64,000 bases of DNA from an uncultured Sterolibacterium sp. (GCA_903904605.1 CAIVDC010000046.1:1-64000); one strand, 5' to 3'. Numbered from the stretch's first letter, positions 51,273-61,106 are shown. The notes: generated by a model from the letters alone, not told the origin. Made by a program: numbers and translations.

Positions 51273-53969
51273 ATGAGCATCCACTATCTCGAGCACCTGT
51301 TTTCTCCGCGCAGCATCGCCGTCATAGGCGCCAGCGAGCGCCCGGGGTCGCTCGGAAATATCGCTTTCGACAATCTTCGCTCGGCCGGATACGCCGGCGA
51401 GCTGATCGCGGTCAATCCGAAGTACCAGACCGTCGCCGGACTCCCGTGCCACCCGTCGATTTCCGCAATCGGACATCGCGTCGACCTGATCCTGGTCACG
51501 ACTCCCGCCGTCACGGTCCCGGCCATCATCAGCGATGCCGGCAAGGCCGGCGCGCGGAGCGCAGTGATCCTCTCGGCCGGCTTCGGCGAAATCGGCGCCG
51601 AGGGCCGGTCGCTCGAACAGAAGATCCTTGTTGCCGCGCACGCCCACGGCCTGCGCGTTGTCGGACCCAATTGCCTGGGCATCATGCGGCCGCTGATCGG
51701 CCTCAATGCGACCATTGCGCGGCGCATGGCCTTGCCCGGATCGATTGCACTGGTTTCACAATCCGGCGCGGTTGCCGCGGCACTGGTGGATGGGGCGCAA
51801 GGCTCGGGAATCGGCTTTTCGAATGTGATCTCGATGGGCGCCGGGATCGACCTGGACATCGGCGAAATCCTGGATTACCTGACCCAGGACCCGTCGACCC
51901 GCAGCATCCTGATCTATCTCGAGGGCGTGCGCAACGCGCGACGGTTCATTTCCGGACTGCGCGCCGCGGCGCGCGCCAAGCCGGTCATAGTGCTCAAGGC
52001 GGGGCACCATCCAGCCGGGAGCGGCGCTGCGATGAGTCACGGCGGACCGCCTGTCGGCGAAGATGCCACATTCGATGCAGTGCTGCGCCGTTGCGGTGCA
52101 GTTCGGGTCAGAACCTATGCTGAACTGTTTTCCGCCGAGCAGCTGATTGGCGCAGGTCGGCTGCCGCGCGGCAATCGGCTTGCCGTCGTCGCCAACGGAG
52201 GCGGGCCGGGTGTCATGGCCGCCGATTGCGCTGCGGATGCCGGAGTGGAGATCGCGCAATTGTCCGCAGCGACACTCGCGGCACTCGACGCCTGTCTGCC
52301 GGCGCACTGGCCGCGCGGCAATCCGGTAGACCTTCTCGGCGATGCGACCTCATCGCGTCTGGCGGCGGCGCTCGATCTCCTGCTCAAGGACGACGGGGTC
52401 GATGCCGTTCTGACCTTGTTTTGTCCGCAGCAGGTTCTGGCCTCCGATGACGCGGCGCGACCCATCATCGATTGCGCGCTTAGGTCGTCCAAACCCGTGC
52501 TCACCGGCTGGCTAGGCGAAATCGACGTCAGCCCCGGCCGCAACCTGGCAGAGGAATCGCGACTGCCGGCGTTTCGCTCGCCGGAAAGCGCAGTCGCAGC
52601 CTTCGGCACGCTGGCGGAATACAGGATGGCCCAGGATCTGCTGCTCGAGGTTCCGCCTCCGCTCATCTCGGGGACCCCGCCGGATCTCGAAATGGCGCGT
52701 TCGATTGCGGAGGGCGCGCGGAGTGCCGGCCGCAGCCAGTTGAACGAAGTCGAGTCCGCGCGCCTGCTTGCCTGCTTCGGAATTCCATTCGCCCGAACGG
52801 AAATCGGCACGTCTGCGAAGGAAGTCTGTGCCTTCGCGAGGGAAATCGGATTTCCAGTCGCCATCAAACTTCGGTCTTACGACATCGAGAACCTGTCCTA
52901 CGTGAAGAACATCAGCCTCGATATCCGCGACGAAGAGCATCTGATGCGGGAGTATGAGGGCCTGGTCGCGCCGCTTCGCGGGCTGCGGCCCGATGCGGGC
53001 ATTATCGGCGTAATCGTGCAGCCGATGATCGGGAGGCGCTACGGGCGGCGTCTCATGATCGGCGTCACTTCCCAGGCCACCTTCGGCCGCGTGATCCGTT
53101 TCGGTCCGGGCGGCATTGCTGCCGAGGTGATGCAGGACAATGCCGTCGGGCTGCCGCCGCTCAACCTGCGTCTCGCTCAAGAACTGATGTCGCGCACGCG
53201 CGCAGCGCACCTGCTCCAGCCCCGTCGCCATATTCCCGGCGTCGACACGGCGCCGATTCTGGATGCGCTGTTGCGGGTTTCAGAACTGGTCTGCGCTCTG
53301 CCCTGGGTAGTCGACATGGAAATCAATCCCTTCATCGCGGATGAAGCGGGATGCGTCGCGGTCGATGCGCGCGTCACCATAGATTCGAACAGCCTGGGTC
53401 CGGATCCGCACTTCAGCCACATGGCGATACACCCCTACCCGACACAGCTGGAGCATGTCGAACATTTGCGCGGTGGGCAAACGCTGCGCATTAGGCCAAT
53501 ACGGCCGGAAGATGCCACCCTGGAAATTGCCTTCGTCGACCGCATGTCCGAGCGGTCAAAGTACATGCGTTTTTTCAACGCGGTCCGCGAGCTGACCCCG
53601 ACGATGCTGGCCCGCCTGACCCAGGTCGATTACGACCGCGAGATTGCGCTGATCGCCCTTTCGGCAGGAAAGGACGGAGAGGAGCAGATCGTCGGGGTAT
53701 CCCGCTTTGCCGCCAACTCGGACGGAGAGTCCTGTGAGTTTGCGGTGGCGCTTGACGACCAGTGGAACCGCCGCGGCGTTGCCACGATACTGATGGAACG
53801 CCTGATCGAGGCGGCACGCGATGCCGGATATAAGCGAATGACCGGATGCGTCCTGCCGGAGAACAACTCGATGCTCAAACTTGCTGCCCGGCTGCACTTC
53901 ATCCGGGCCAAGGATGAGGACGATCCGTCACTGGTCAAGGTGGAGCGCTCGCTGCAGCAATTGCCTTGA
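51273..53969 (+). CDS. Pat/YfiQ-like protein acetyltransferase (acyl-CoA synthetase-type domains plus GNAT)
   Basis: This 898-residue protein has the layout of Pat/YfiQ. An NDP-forming acyl-CoA-synthetase part (CoA-binding start SIAVIGASERPGSLG; ligase-CoA and ATP-grasp parts to about 690) is followed by a C-terminal GNAT (about 735-898). The GNAT shows LRIRPIRPEDA, FAVALDDQWNRRGVATILM and the conserved Glu in CEFAVAL. Pat enzymes acetylate and switch off acyl- and aryl-CoA synthetases; in Rhodopseudomonas they control benzoate-CoA ligase. Its place near the benzoyl-CoA reductase genes fits that role. A SHGG motif remains at the synthetase histidine site. ATG 51273 is chosen; a TTG start ten codons earlier is possible. 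Confidence 0.88.
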   Translation: MSIHYLEHLFSPRSIAVIGASERPGSLGNIAFDNLRSAGYAGELIAVNPKYQTVAGLPCHPSISAIGHRVDLILVTTPAVTVPAIISDAGKAGARSAVILSAGFGEIGAEGRSLEQKILVAAHAHGLRVVGPNCLGIMRPLIGLNATIARRMALPGSIALVSQSGAVAAALVDGAQGSGIGFSNVISMGAGIDLDIGEILDYLTQDPSTRSILIYLEGVRNARRFISGLRAAARAKPVIVLKAGHHPAGSGAAMSHGGPPVGEDATFDAVLRRCGAVRVRTYAELFSAEQLIGAGRLPRGNRLAVVANGGGPGVMAADCAADAGVEIAQLSAATLAALDACLPAHWPRGNPVDLLGDATSSRLAAALDLLLKDDGVDAVLTLFCPQQVLASDDAARPIIDCALRSSKPVLTGWLGEIDVSPGRNLAEESRLPAFRSPESAVAAFGTLAEYRMAQDLLLEVPPPLISGTPPDLEMARSIAEGARSAGRSQLNEVESARLLACFGIPFARTEIGTSAKEVCAFAREIGFPVAIKLRSYDIENLSYVKNISLDIRDEEHLMREYEGLVAPLRGLRPDAGIIGVIVQPMIGRRYGRRLMIGVTSQATFGRVIRFGPGGIAAEVMQDNAVGLPPLNLRLAQELMSRTRAAHLLQPRRHIPGVDTAPILDALLRVSELVCALPWVVDMEINPFIADEAGCVAVDARVTIDSNSLGPDPHFSHMAIHPYPTQLEHVEHLRGGQTLRIRPIRPEDATLEIAFVDRMSERSKYMRFFNAVRELTPTMLARLTQVDYDREIALIALSAGKDGEEQIVGVSRFAANSDGESCEFAVALDDQWNRRGVATILMERLIEAARDAGYKRMTGCVLPENNSMLKLAARLHFIRAKDEDDPSLVKVERSLQQLP

Positions 53970-54064
53970 CTCGAACGGCTCGTTCGTTCGCCGCATTTCA
54001 GGGCAAGCCCGCGCCCGAATGAAAGCCGCGGGTAACGAGGCCTGCGGGAAGGAAGCGAGTTACA

Positions 54065-54730
54065 TCATACCGTCAGCGGTGCGGGGGTCACGGCAACGCC
54101 CTGGTCCCGAGCAGCGCGCAACTGCGCGTTCATGGCTCGCTGGAAACCTTCCCGGGACTGAAGTCTTAGCCAGTAGTTCGCAACGTCCTGGGGAAATCGT
54201 TCGGCAAGGCACAGGTAGTCGGCAAGCATCAACGCGTAGCCCACCGAAATGTCGGCGACCGTGAAGCGCTCCCCGCACAGATAAGTACGGCTGGAGAGCG
54301 TCGGAACAAGTCCCTTCAATCGGGCAAGGAACCAGCGCCGGTAGTCCTCCTCGGCTTGCGGCAGGCGCCGCTCGGCAGGTTCGAACCGTCCGTAGCGCAG
54401 GACGACGGTCTGGGGAAAAGTCAGCGTTGCCTCTCCAAAGTGCAGGAAGTTGAGAAATAGCCCGTAATCCGAATCCCCCGGTGAGACCGACAGCGGCGTG
54501 GCGCCATCGCGCGTCGCCAGATAATGGCAGATTGCCGCTGACTCGGTCATGACGGTGTCGCCGTCGCGGAAGCCAGGCACGGTGCCGAGGGGATTGACCT
54601 CAAGGTAAGCGCGCGCATGGGCCCGGGGTGGAAACGGCAACATCTCCAGGCAGTACGGCAGCCCGAGTTCCTCCAGTGCCCAAAGCGGCCGGAATGAACG
54701 GGCGCTCATGCAATGGTAAAGCTTGATCAT
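54065..54730 (-). CDS. Glutathione S-transferase family protein
   Basis: This 221-residue protein has a thioredoxin-like N-terminal half (KLYHCMSARSFRPLWALEEL, NPLGTVPGF, TESAAICHYL) and a helical C-terminal half (about 95-205; CGERFTVADISVGYAL with the N-capping box). GST fold is certain, but the class is not. It lacks the SSxxxRVRIAL motif of zeta-class maleylpyruvate isomerases, so it is probably not the missing gentisate-pathway isomerase. A GGGAGG site fixes the start at 54730. It ends 95 bp from the Pat gene and is divergent from bcrC. Confidence 0.88.
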   Translation of the reverse strand: MIKLYHCMSARSFRPLWALEELGLPYCLEMLPFPPRAHARAYLEVNPLGTVPGFRDGDTVMTESAAICHYLATRDGATPLSVSPGDSDYGLFLNFLHFGEATLTFPQTVVLRYGRFEPAERRLPQAEEDYRRWFLARLKGLVPTLSSRTYLCGERFTVADISVGYALMLADYLCLAERFPQDVANYWLRLQSREGFQRAMNAQLRAARDQGVAVTPAPLTV

Positions 54731-55336
54731 GCGACCTCCCTCATGGCGTCGTTCGGCAGAACCGGGCCGATACGACAGAATCCTACACCGCCGGCGGCGG
54801 GCGCAGACCTTTCGCTCAAATGGCATGCTTCTCAGCCGCATCCGTGGCAGCCGTCGAGATTCGACCGTGACCCTGGCAGCGATCCGGAATATGCAGCTTA
54901 TTGCACAACTGCTTTGCCATGTGCATCAACCTGCATTCCAGCGAGCTTCTCGGAATGGACTTAGCTCGAGGCCTTTTTGTATGAGAAAACGAGCGGTGGA
55001 AACCCACCCGACAGCAAGAGTTTGCTCGAGCAATTCCGCCACCACAACATAAGCCACTAATTTAGTGGAACATTATTAACATTGAAGGAATCTGAACGAC
55101 TTGGATTTACTTTTCCAGTTTCATTGACATGCATCAAGGCATTGAACAACAATGTCTACTAGAATTGTTTTTAATGCTTTATTGTGCATTTTTAGTTTCT
55201 ATAATGCATTTTAATTCACTTTTTGTCCTGCAAGCAGGGCGGCGATGCAAAGCGGTCCGGCGCGGGCCAGTTTCAAGCTGTGCGCAAGTCGTTCCGAGAT
55301 GCCTGGTTGCCAATCAATCGAGAGGAGCACCGTCAG
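54731..55336. other. Promoter region of the benzoyl-CoA reductase operon
   Basis: These 606 bases separate the GST gene from bcrC. No gene was recognised. From about 55040 to 55220 the DNA turns strongly AT-rich, unlike its surroundings. It contains an FNR-type box, a -10-like element and several TGCA words. The predicted transcript would have a leader of about 165 bases. Confidence 0.65.
55124..55165 (+). promoter_or_regulatory. FNR-type site and -10 element of the bcr promoter
   Basis: TTGAC-ATGC-ATCAA (55124-55137) matches nine of ten conserved FNR-box bases. A TAGAAT -10 element lies at 55160-55165, predicting a start of transcription near 55172. The box is then centred at -41.5, exactly as in FNR-activated class II promoters. 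AadR and AcpR, FNR-type proteins, activate benzoate genes in Rhodopseudomonas and Azoarcus. Confidence 0.65.
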
Positions 55337-56509
55337 ATGGTCCCGACACTGAAGGACGTCATAGCCAGATGCGAAGCGCTATTCGAGGATCTGCACTTCA
55401 GCGCGGTCAAGGAATGGAAGGCGGCGGTCCCCGGCCGAAAGGCGATCGGCTACATGCCGATCTACGTTCCGCGAGAGATCGTATACGCCGCGGGCATGCT
55501 GCCTGTAGGAATCTTCGGCGGCGGCGACCAGATGGAAGTGATCCAGGGCGACGCCTACTACCAAAGCTACATCTGCCGGATCCCGCGCTCGACGCTGGAG
55601 TTGGGCCTGACCGGTCGGCTGGACTGCCTGGACGGCATGCTCTTCCCATCCCTGTGCGACGTCATACGCAATCTCTCGGGAATGTGGCAGGTTCTGTTCA
55701 AGGACAAGTACGTCCGCTACATCGACGTGCCGCACAACTACCTCGACCAGGTGGGTGGCGAGTTCTACATAAACGAGATGCAGGTTCTTCGCGAGGATCT
55801 GGCCAAGATCGCCGGCAAACCGATTACAGACGCGGCGCTGAACGCCTCCATCGCGGTCTACAACGATAACCGCCGCGCGGTCCAGGACCTGTACGCGTAC
55901 CGCGCGCAGAAGCCCTGGCAGGCGCCCACCTCGGAGGTATACCTGCTCGTCCGCGCAGGCATGGTGCTGCCGCCGGAGGAGCATACGCAGGTCGTCCGCG
56001 ACTACCTCGCCGCGGTGGACAAGGAGGAGCGCCCCAAGCGCGACAAGGCGCGCGTGGTCCTGACCGGCTCGTTCTGCGAGCAGCCGCCCTTGAGCCTGAT
56101 CAAATCGATCGAAATGGCCGGCTGCTACGTCGTCGACGACGATTTCGGCCTGATCATGCGCTGGCTGCTCGACGAAGTCCCCGCGAACGGAAACCCGCTC
56201 GAAGAACTCTCCAAAGCGTATTTGCACCGCTCGGCCCAGCAGGCCTCGAAGTACGACGAGAAGAAGGAGGACAAGGGCAAGTACCTCCTGCGCCAGGTCA
56301 AGCAGGGCGGTGCGGAGGGCGTGATCTTCGCCGCCGCGTCGTTCTGCGATCCGGCACTGCTCGAGCGGCCGATGCTGCAGGAGATACTCGCCCAGCAAAA
56401 GATTCCCTACACCGCGTTCAAGTTCGCGGAGAACACCGGCCAGATGGCCCCGATCCGCGAGCAGGCCGGTACTTTTGCCGACTCGATCAAACTCTGGAGC
56501 GACGCATGA
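55337..56509 (+). CDS. bcrC: Benzoyl-CoA reductase subunit C (class I, ATP-dependent)
   Basis: This 390-residue subunit belongs to the 2-hydroxyacyl-CoA dehydratase D-component fold. With BcrB it forms the catalytic half that reduces the aromatic ring of benzoyl-CoA to cyclohexadienoyl-CoA. Cysteines that could bind the active-site [4Fe-4S] clusters occur in YYQSYICRIPRS, FPSLCDVIRNL and AASFCDP. Length and gene order (C-B-A-D) fit Thauera-type enzymes. ATG 55337 has an AGAGGAG site; upstream codons of the same frame are not supported. The next gene overlaps by four bases. Confidence 0.9.
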   Translation: MVPTLKDVIARCEALFEDLHFSAVKEWKAAVPGRKAIGYMPIYVPREIVYAAGMLPVGIFGGGDQMEVIQGDAYYQSYICRIPRSTLELGLTGRLDCLDGMLFPSLCDVIRNLSGMWQVLFKDKYVRYIDVPHNYLDQVGGEFYINEMQVLREDLAKIAGKPITDAALNASIAVYNDNRRAVQDLYAYRAQKPWQAPTSEVYLLVRAGMVLPPEEHTQVVRDYLAAVDKEERPKRDKARVVLTGSFCEQPPLSLIKSIEMAGCYVVDDDFGLIMRWLLDEVPANGNPLEELSKAYLHRSAQQASKYDEKKEDKGKYLLRQVKQGGAEGVIFAAASFCDPALLERPMLQEILAQQKIPYTAFKFAENTGQMAPIREQAGTFADSIKLWSDA

Positions 56510-57840
56510 ACACGACCATTCAAATGACGCCCCCCCAACCTAGCCAGAAGCCCGCGCCGGAGGTCCAGAAAGAGGACGCGATGAGACTGCAGAAGGAGAT
56601 GATCAACGCGAACTACAGGGATCTCGCGAGCGCGCACGATCAAGGAAGGAAAGTCGCGGCCACCTTCGTGCCCGGCAATCTCAACGAGCTCGTCATGTGC
56701 TTCGACTTCGCCCGTTCTCTGCCCGAGACCAACGCGCTGCAGAACGGCATGAGGAAGAAATCCGGCAAGTTCATCCTGGACGCCGAGCGCGACGGCCACT
56801 CCGAGGACGTGTGCACCTACGTCAAGTCGGATCTGGGCATGATGCTCGGCGGCGAGACCGGCCCCACAGGCGAGAAACTGCCCATCCCCGATCTGCTGCT
56901 GCTTTCCTATACCGGCTGCTTCACCTTCATGAAGTGGTTCGAACTGGTGCGACAGAAATACAACTGCGAAACAGTCATGCTGCACACGCCCTACCAGGGC
57001 GACGGCAAGATCACCCAGAGCATGCGCGACTATGTCGTGAAGCAGCTCAAGGAAACGGTGATTCCGACGATGGAGCGCGTCTCGGGCGTGAAGTTCGACA
57101 TCGACCGGTTGCGCCAGTACATGAAGGAGTCGGCCAAGGCGGAGGACGACCTGGTGAAGGTGTTGCAGTCGGCCAAGAACCGGCCTTCGCCCATCGACGG
57201 CTACTTCGGCGCCGTGTATTACATCGGGCCGATCTTCACCGCTTTCCGCGGCTTGCCCGAAGCGACGCAATACTATGATGTGCTGCGCCGGGAGATCGAC
57301 GAGCGCGTGCGAAACAAAAGGGGGCCGATCACGCCCGAAGGCGAACTGCTCGAGGAAAAATACCGGCTGGTGGTCGAAGGCCCGCCCAACTGGACCAGCT
57401 TCCGTGACTTCTGGAAGATGTTCTACGACGAAGGCGCGGTGGTCGTGGCCAGTACCTATTCCAAGGTCGGCGGCGTCTACGATTCCGGTTTCCGGCACGA
57501 TCCGGACCATCCGCTCGAGTCCCTCGCGGACTACTGCCTGGGCTGCTACACCAACCTGAACTTCCCGCAGCGCATTGACATGATCTGCAAGTACATGGAC
57601 GAGTATGAGGCCGACGGCCTGCTGATCAACTCGATCAAGAGCTGCAACAGTTTCTCTGCCGGCCAGCTGCTCATGCTGCGCGAAGTAGAGAAGCGCACCG
57701 GCAAGCCTGCCGCCTTCATCGAGTCCGACCTCGTCGATCCGCGCTACTTCTCCGCCGCGAACATCAAGAACCGGCTGGAGTCGTACTTCCAGATGATCAA
57801 GCAGAAGCGCGCCGTCGCGGGCATAGCCACCGCCCACTGA
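56506..57840 (+). CDS. bcrB: Benzoyl-CoA reductase subunit B
   Basis: This 444-residue subunit is homologous to BcrC and pairs with it around the ring-reduction site. The N-terminal 25 residues are a Pro/Gln-rich leader. Candidate cluster ligands lie in [34 protein letters not shown] and [17 protein letters not shown] 56506 overlaps the BcrC stop (ATGA). The gap to bcrA is only 17 bases. Methylbenzoyl-CoA reductases (Mbr) have the same gene order, so the preferred substrate may be benzoyl- or a substituted benzoyl-CoA. Confidence 0.9.
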   Translation: MNTTIQMTPPQPSQKPAPEVQKEDAMRLQKEMINANYRDLASAHDQGRKVAATFVPGNLNELVMCFDFARSLPETNALQNGMRKKSGKFILDAERDGHSEDVCTYVKSDLGMMLGGETGPTGEKLPIPDLLLLSYTGCFTFMKWFELVRQKYNCETVMLHTPYQGDGKITQSMRDYVVKQLKETVIPTMERVSGVKFDIDRLRQYMKESAKAEDDLVKVLQSAKNRPSPIDGYFGAVYYIGPIFTAFRGLPEATQYYDVLRREIDERVRNKRGPITPEGELLEEKYRLVVEGPPNWTSFRDFWKMFYDEGAVVVASTYSKVGGVYDSGFRHDPDHPLESLADYCLGCYTNLNFPQRIDMICKYMDEYEADGLLINSIKSCNSFSAGQLLMLREVEKRTGKPAAFIESDLVDPRYFSAANIKNRLESYFQMIKQKRAVAGIATAH

Positions 57841-57857
57841 ACCGCCAGGAGACAGTT

Positions 57858-59198
57858 ATGCGTTGCTTCATCGGCATCGACCTCGGATCCACCACCACGA
57901 AAGCGGTGGCGATCGACGAGCATCAAAACATCATCGGCCGCGGCATCACCAACTCGCGCTCGAACTACGATACCGCCGCGAAGATCGCCAAGCAGGAAGC
58001 GCTCGTCAACGCGCGCTTCTTCCTGTTCCGCCAGGCGCTGTCGACATCGCACGCGCTCAACGGCGCGCTGGAGGACTTTCTCGCCCAGCTCGAGCGCGAC
58101 TTCAGGCTCGAGCAGTTCCTGGTGCAGTTCGCCGACCTGGAAACCACCTGCCAGCGCAACGCCGAGGGCGCGCGCTTCGGGGACGCGAACAAGGCGGTGC
58201 TCCTCGCGCTGGCTGAATTGTTCCGGCGGCTGCGTATCGAGGCGCCTACCCTGTTCGCCCCTGGCGCCAAGCGCAGGTCCGACTTCTTCCGCGACATCGC
58301 CGGCAGCCGCTACCTTGCGCTCGGCGAACTGGTCGCCAAGGAGGCCGGCATACGCTACGACATGCTGCTCAACGTCTTCGACCGTTCCATTATCGAGGTC
58401 GAGAACCGCGACTACGGCGACGCGATCAGCGCCAACCTGCTCGCCGCCTTGGACCGTACCTTCGTCGCGCTGCCCGAGACCGCGGGCCGCGCCGACGCCA
58501 TACGCGCGCCGATCCGCTCGGTGCTTGATACCGAGTTGGAGGAAACTTACGTCGTCGGCACGGGCTACGGCCGAGCGCGGCTGCCTTTTTCCAAGGAGCA
58601 CATCCGCTCGGAGATCCTGTGCCATGGCCTGGGTGCGCACATGATGCACGAGGGCACGGCAACCGTGCTCGACATCGGCGGCCAGGACACCAAGGCGATC
58701 CAGGTGGACCGGCACGGCATCGTCGAGAGCTTCCAGATGAACGACCGCTGCGCCGCCGGCTGCGGACGATACCTGGGCTACATCGCCGACGAGATGAACA
58801 TGGGCCTGCACGAACTGGGGCCTCTGGCGATGAAAGCCACCAAGAAAGTGCGCATCAACTCGACCTGCACGGTGTTCGCCGGCGCGGAACTGCGCGATCG
58901 CCTGTCGCTGGGCGAGAAGCGCGAGGACATCATGGCCGGGCTGCACCGCGCCATCATCCTGCGCGCGATGTCCATCCTCGCGCGCTCCGGCGGGATCCGC
59001 AACGAGTTCACCTTCACCGGCGGGGTGGCGAAAAACGAGGCCGCAGTGAAGGCGCTGAGGGATCTCGTCAAGGAGAACTACGGCGAGATGACGCTGAACA
59101 TCAATCCTGACTCTATCTACACCGGGGCGCTCGGCGGCGCGACCTTCGCCTACCGAGCGGTGGTCGAAGAAGGCAAGACTGCGGAGGCACGCGAATGA
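57858..59198 (+). CDS. bcrA: Benzoyl-CoA reductase subunit A (ATPase activator)
   Basis: This 446-residue protein is one of two ASKHA-fold subunits that bind ATP and a shared [4Fe-4S] cluster and push electrons into the BcrBC site. The nucleotide-binding start reads [19 protein letters not shown], and later [13 protein letters not shown]. The cluster cysteines are expected in [12 protein letters not shown] and [13 protein letters not shown]. Relative to BcrD it carries a long insert (about 55-200), as in known A subunits. A GGAG site precedes the ATG. It overlaps bcrD by four bases. Confidence 0.9.
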   Translation: MRCFIGIDLGSTTTKAVAIDEHQNIIGRGITNSRSNYDTAAKIAKQEALVNARFFLFRQALSTSHALNGALEDFLAQLERDFRLEQFLVQFADLETTCQRNAEGARFGDANKAVLLALAELFRRLRIEAPTLFAPGAKRRSDFFRDIAGSRYLALGELVAKEAGIRYDMLLNVFDRSIIEVENRDYGDAISANLLAALDRTFVALPETAGRADAIRAPIRSVLDTELEETYVVGTGYGRARLPFSKEHIRSEILCHGLGAHMMHEGTATVLDIGGQDTKAIQVDRHGIVESFQMNDRCAAGCGRYLGYIADEMNMGLHELGPLAMKATKKVRINSTCTVFAGAELRDRLSLGEKREDIMAGLHRAIILRAMSILARSGGIRNEFTFTGGVAKNEAAVKALRDLVKENYGEMTLNINPDSIYTGALGGATFAYRAVVEEGKTAEARE

Positions 59199-60040
59199 CT
59201 ATCACGACGATCGGAATCGACATCGGCTCAGGCGCCGTCAAGACGGTGCTGTTCAGGCAGGAAGGCGGCAAGACCGAGTGGCTCGCCAAGCGCGTCGAGC
59301 GGATCCGCCAGCGCGACCCCCAGGAGCTCGCTCTCGCGGGGTACAACGAAGTACTCGAGGAAGCGAAGTTGACGCCCGGGGACCTGCAGTACACCGCCAC
59401 GACCGGGGAAGGCGAGAACGTCAAGTTCGCCACCGGGCACTTCTATTCCATGACCACCCATGCCCGCGGTGCGATCTTCCTTTGCCCCGAGGCCCGCGCC
59501 GTGGTCGACGTGGGCGCACTGAACGGCCGCGCCATCTTCATCGACGAGCGCGGCAAGGTGCTCGCGTCGAAGATGACCAGCCAGTGCGCGTCCGGCTCAG
59601 GCCAGTTCCTCGAAAACATAGCGCGCTACCTCGGCGTGGCGATCGAGGAGATCGGCCCCTTGTCGCAGTCCTCGAAAGATCCCGAAAAGCCTAGTTCGAT
59701 TTGCGCCGTGCTCGCCGAGACGGACGTCATCAACATGGTGTCGCGCGGCATCGCCACGCAGGACATCCTCAAGGGCATCCATCTTTCGATGGCCTCGCGG
59801 CTGGCGAAACTGCTGAAAGTGACCGGCATCACGCAGGGCACCGTGCTGCTCACGGGAGGCCTGGCGCTGGACACGGGCCTGCTCGCCGCGCTCCAGGAAG
59901 AGCTCGTGAACGAAAAAATCACCGGGATCCGGGCTATGAGCCACCCCGATTCGATCTGCGCCGGCGCGATCGGTGCGGCCCTCTGGGGCGCGTTCCGGTA
60001 CGATAGATTGCGTCAGCTCGAGCAACGGGCTGCGGCCTGA
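59195..60040 (+). CDS. bcrD: Benzoyl-CoA reductase subunit D (ATPase activator)
   Basis: This 281-residue subunit is the short ASKHA partner of BcrA and resembles HgdC, the activator of hydroxyglutaryl-CoA dehydratase. Motifs are [27 protein letters not shown], the cluster region [32 protein letters not shown], and [13 protein letters not shown]. It ends 18 bases before the GNAT gene, so both are probably on one transcript. No ferredoxin, hydratase or ring-opening gene of the lower pathway is in the window. Confidence 0.9.
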   Translation: MTITTIGIDIGSGAVKTVLFRQEGGKTEWLAKRVERIRQRDPQELALAGYNEVLEEAKLTPGDLQYTATTGEGENVKFATGHFYSMTTHARGAIFLCPEARAVVDVGALNGRAIFIDERGKVLASKMTSQCASGSGQFLENIARYLGVAIEEIGPLSQSSKDPEKPSSICAVLAETDVINMVSRGIATQDILKGIHLSMASRLAKLLKVTGITQGTVLLTGGLALDTGLLAALQEELVNEKITGIRAMSHPDSICAGAIGAALWGAFRYDRLRQLEQRAAA

Positions 60041-60058
60041 CACTTGAGGATAATCCCA

Positions 60059-61087
60059 GTGGACAATATCGATCAGCAACAAAAGGGCGGCCTGAAGATT
60101 CGTCGTCTCACTCCGCAGGACTTCGCGGCGGTCATCGCCATGGACGCGGCCGCCGTCGGTCATGCCCGCACTTCATATTTCGAGCGGCGTTTGAAGATTG
60201 CGCTGGCACAGCCTGCGCTGCACGTTCAGTTCGGTGCCGAGCACGACGGCAAACTGGTTGGATTCATGATGGCGCGCCAAATGCAAGGACACTTCGGACG
60301 CGCCGAACCCTCACTGAGACTCGAGGCGATCGGCGCCGCAGCAGGGGGGCGCGGGCAGCACATCGGTTCGGCGCTTCTGTCCAAGCTCGAAGACGAAGCA
60401 GGACGCCTCAAGATACCCGAAATCCGCACTACGGCATCCTGGCGCGACCACTCGATCATGCAGTTCCTCGACCGCGCGGGCTTCGAACTGGGAGACAACC
60501 TTGTTCTCGAATGCCACGTCCGAGATCACGGGCTTGTGCTGCATGAAGACAATAGAGTCATTGCCCCGCCCCATCTCACAGGATATTCGACCACCGAAGC
60601 TGATTACAGCACGTCCCAGGGCAATGATTTTGAAGCCCTCGCGCATGACAAGGTGGACTTGCGCACGTTGAGGTCCGACGACATGGACAGTATCGTTCGC
60701 ATAGACAAGATGATCACCGGACGCCGGCGGGAGGCCTATATCCATGAACTGGTGGACGAAGCGACGGCCGATTCCGCCGTGCGTGTTTCACTCGTAGCGC
60801 GCGTTGATGGCATCGCCGTCGGCTTCGTCATGGCACGCACCGATTTCGGCGATTACGGCCGCGCCGAGCCTGTTTCAGTGTTGGATACGATAGGCGTAGA
60901 CCCCGATTATTCGCACCAGGGCATCGGCCACGCGCTGCTCTCGCAGCTATTCGTAAATCTCGACGGGCTGCGTGTCGAGAGAGTCGAGACTGTCGCCGCA
61001 CGTAAGGATTTCCCGCTGCTAGGCTTCTTCTACGACGTCGGCTTCAAACCCGCGCAACGGCTCAGCTTCGTAAAGCGGGTCGCTTGA
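60059..61087 (+). CDS. Tandem GNAT acetyltransferase
   Basis: A GTG at 60059 after GAGG gives 342 residues made of two GNAT domains (about 12-150 and 195-335). Each has an acetyl-CoA-binding pattern: GGRGQHIGSALLSKLE in the first and YSHQGIGHALLSQLF in the second. Repeats of FVMART/FMMARQ and GRAEP show that the halves arose by duplication. It immediately follows bcrD. Substrate unknown. In Rhodopseudomonas, the GNAT BadL acetylates aminobenzoates and so changes benzoate-gene control; whether this protein does the same is only a hypothesis. Confidence 0.85.
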   Translation: MDNIDQQQKGGLKIRRLTPQDFAAVIAMDAAAVGHARTSYFERRLKIALAQPALHVQFGAEHDGKLVGFMMARQMQGHFGRAEPSLRLEAIGAAAGGRGQHIGSALLSKLEDEAGRLKIPEIRTTASWRDHSIMQFLDRAGFELGDNLVLECHVRDHGLVLHEDNRVIAPPHLTGYSTTEADYSTSQGNDFEALAHDKVDLRTLRSDDMDSIVRIDKMITGRRREAYIHELVDEATADSAVRVSLVARVDGIAVGFVMARTDFGDYGRAEPVSVLDTIGVDPDYSHQGIGHALLSQLFVNLDGLRVERVETVAARKDFPLLGFFYDVGFKPAQRLSFVKRVA

Positions 61088-61106
61088 GGCCGGCGCGACT
61101 TCGGAG

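Noticed and set aside
54065-54730. GST as the missing maleylpyruvate isomerase
   Set aside because: The zeta-class SSxxxRVRIAL motif is absent and the gene is about 27 kb from the gentisate operon.
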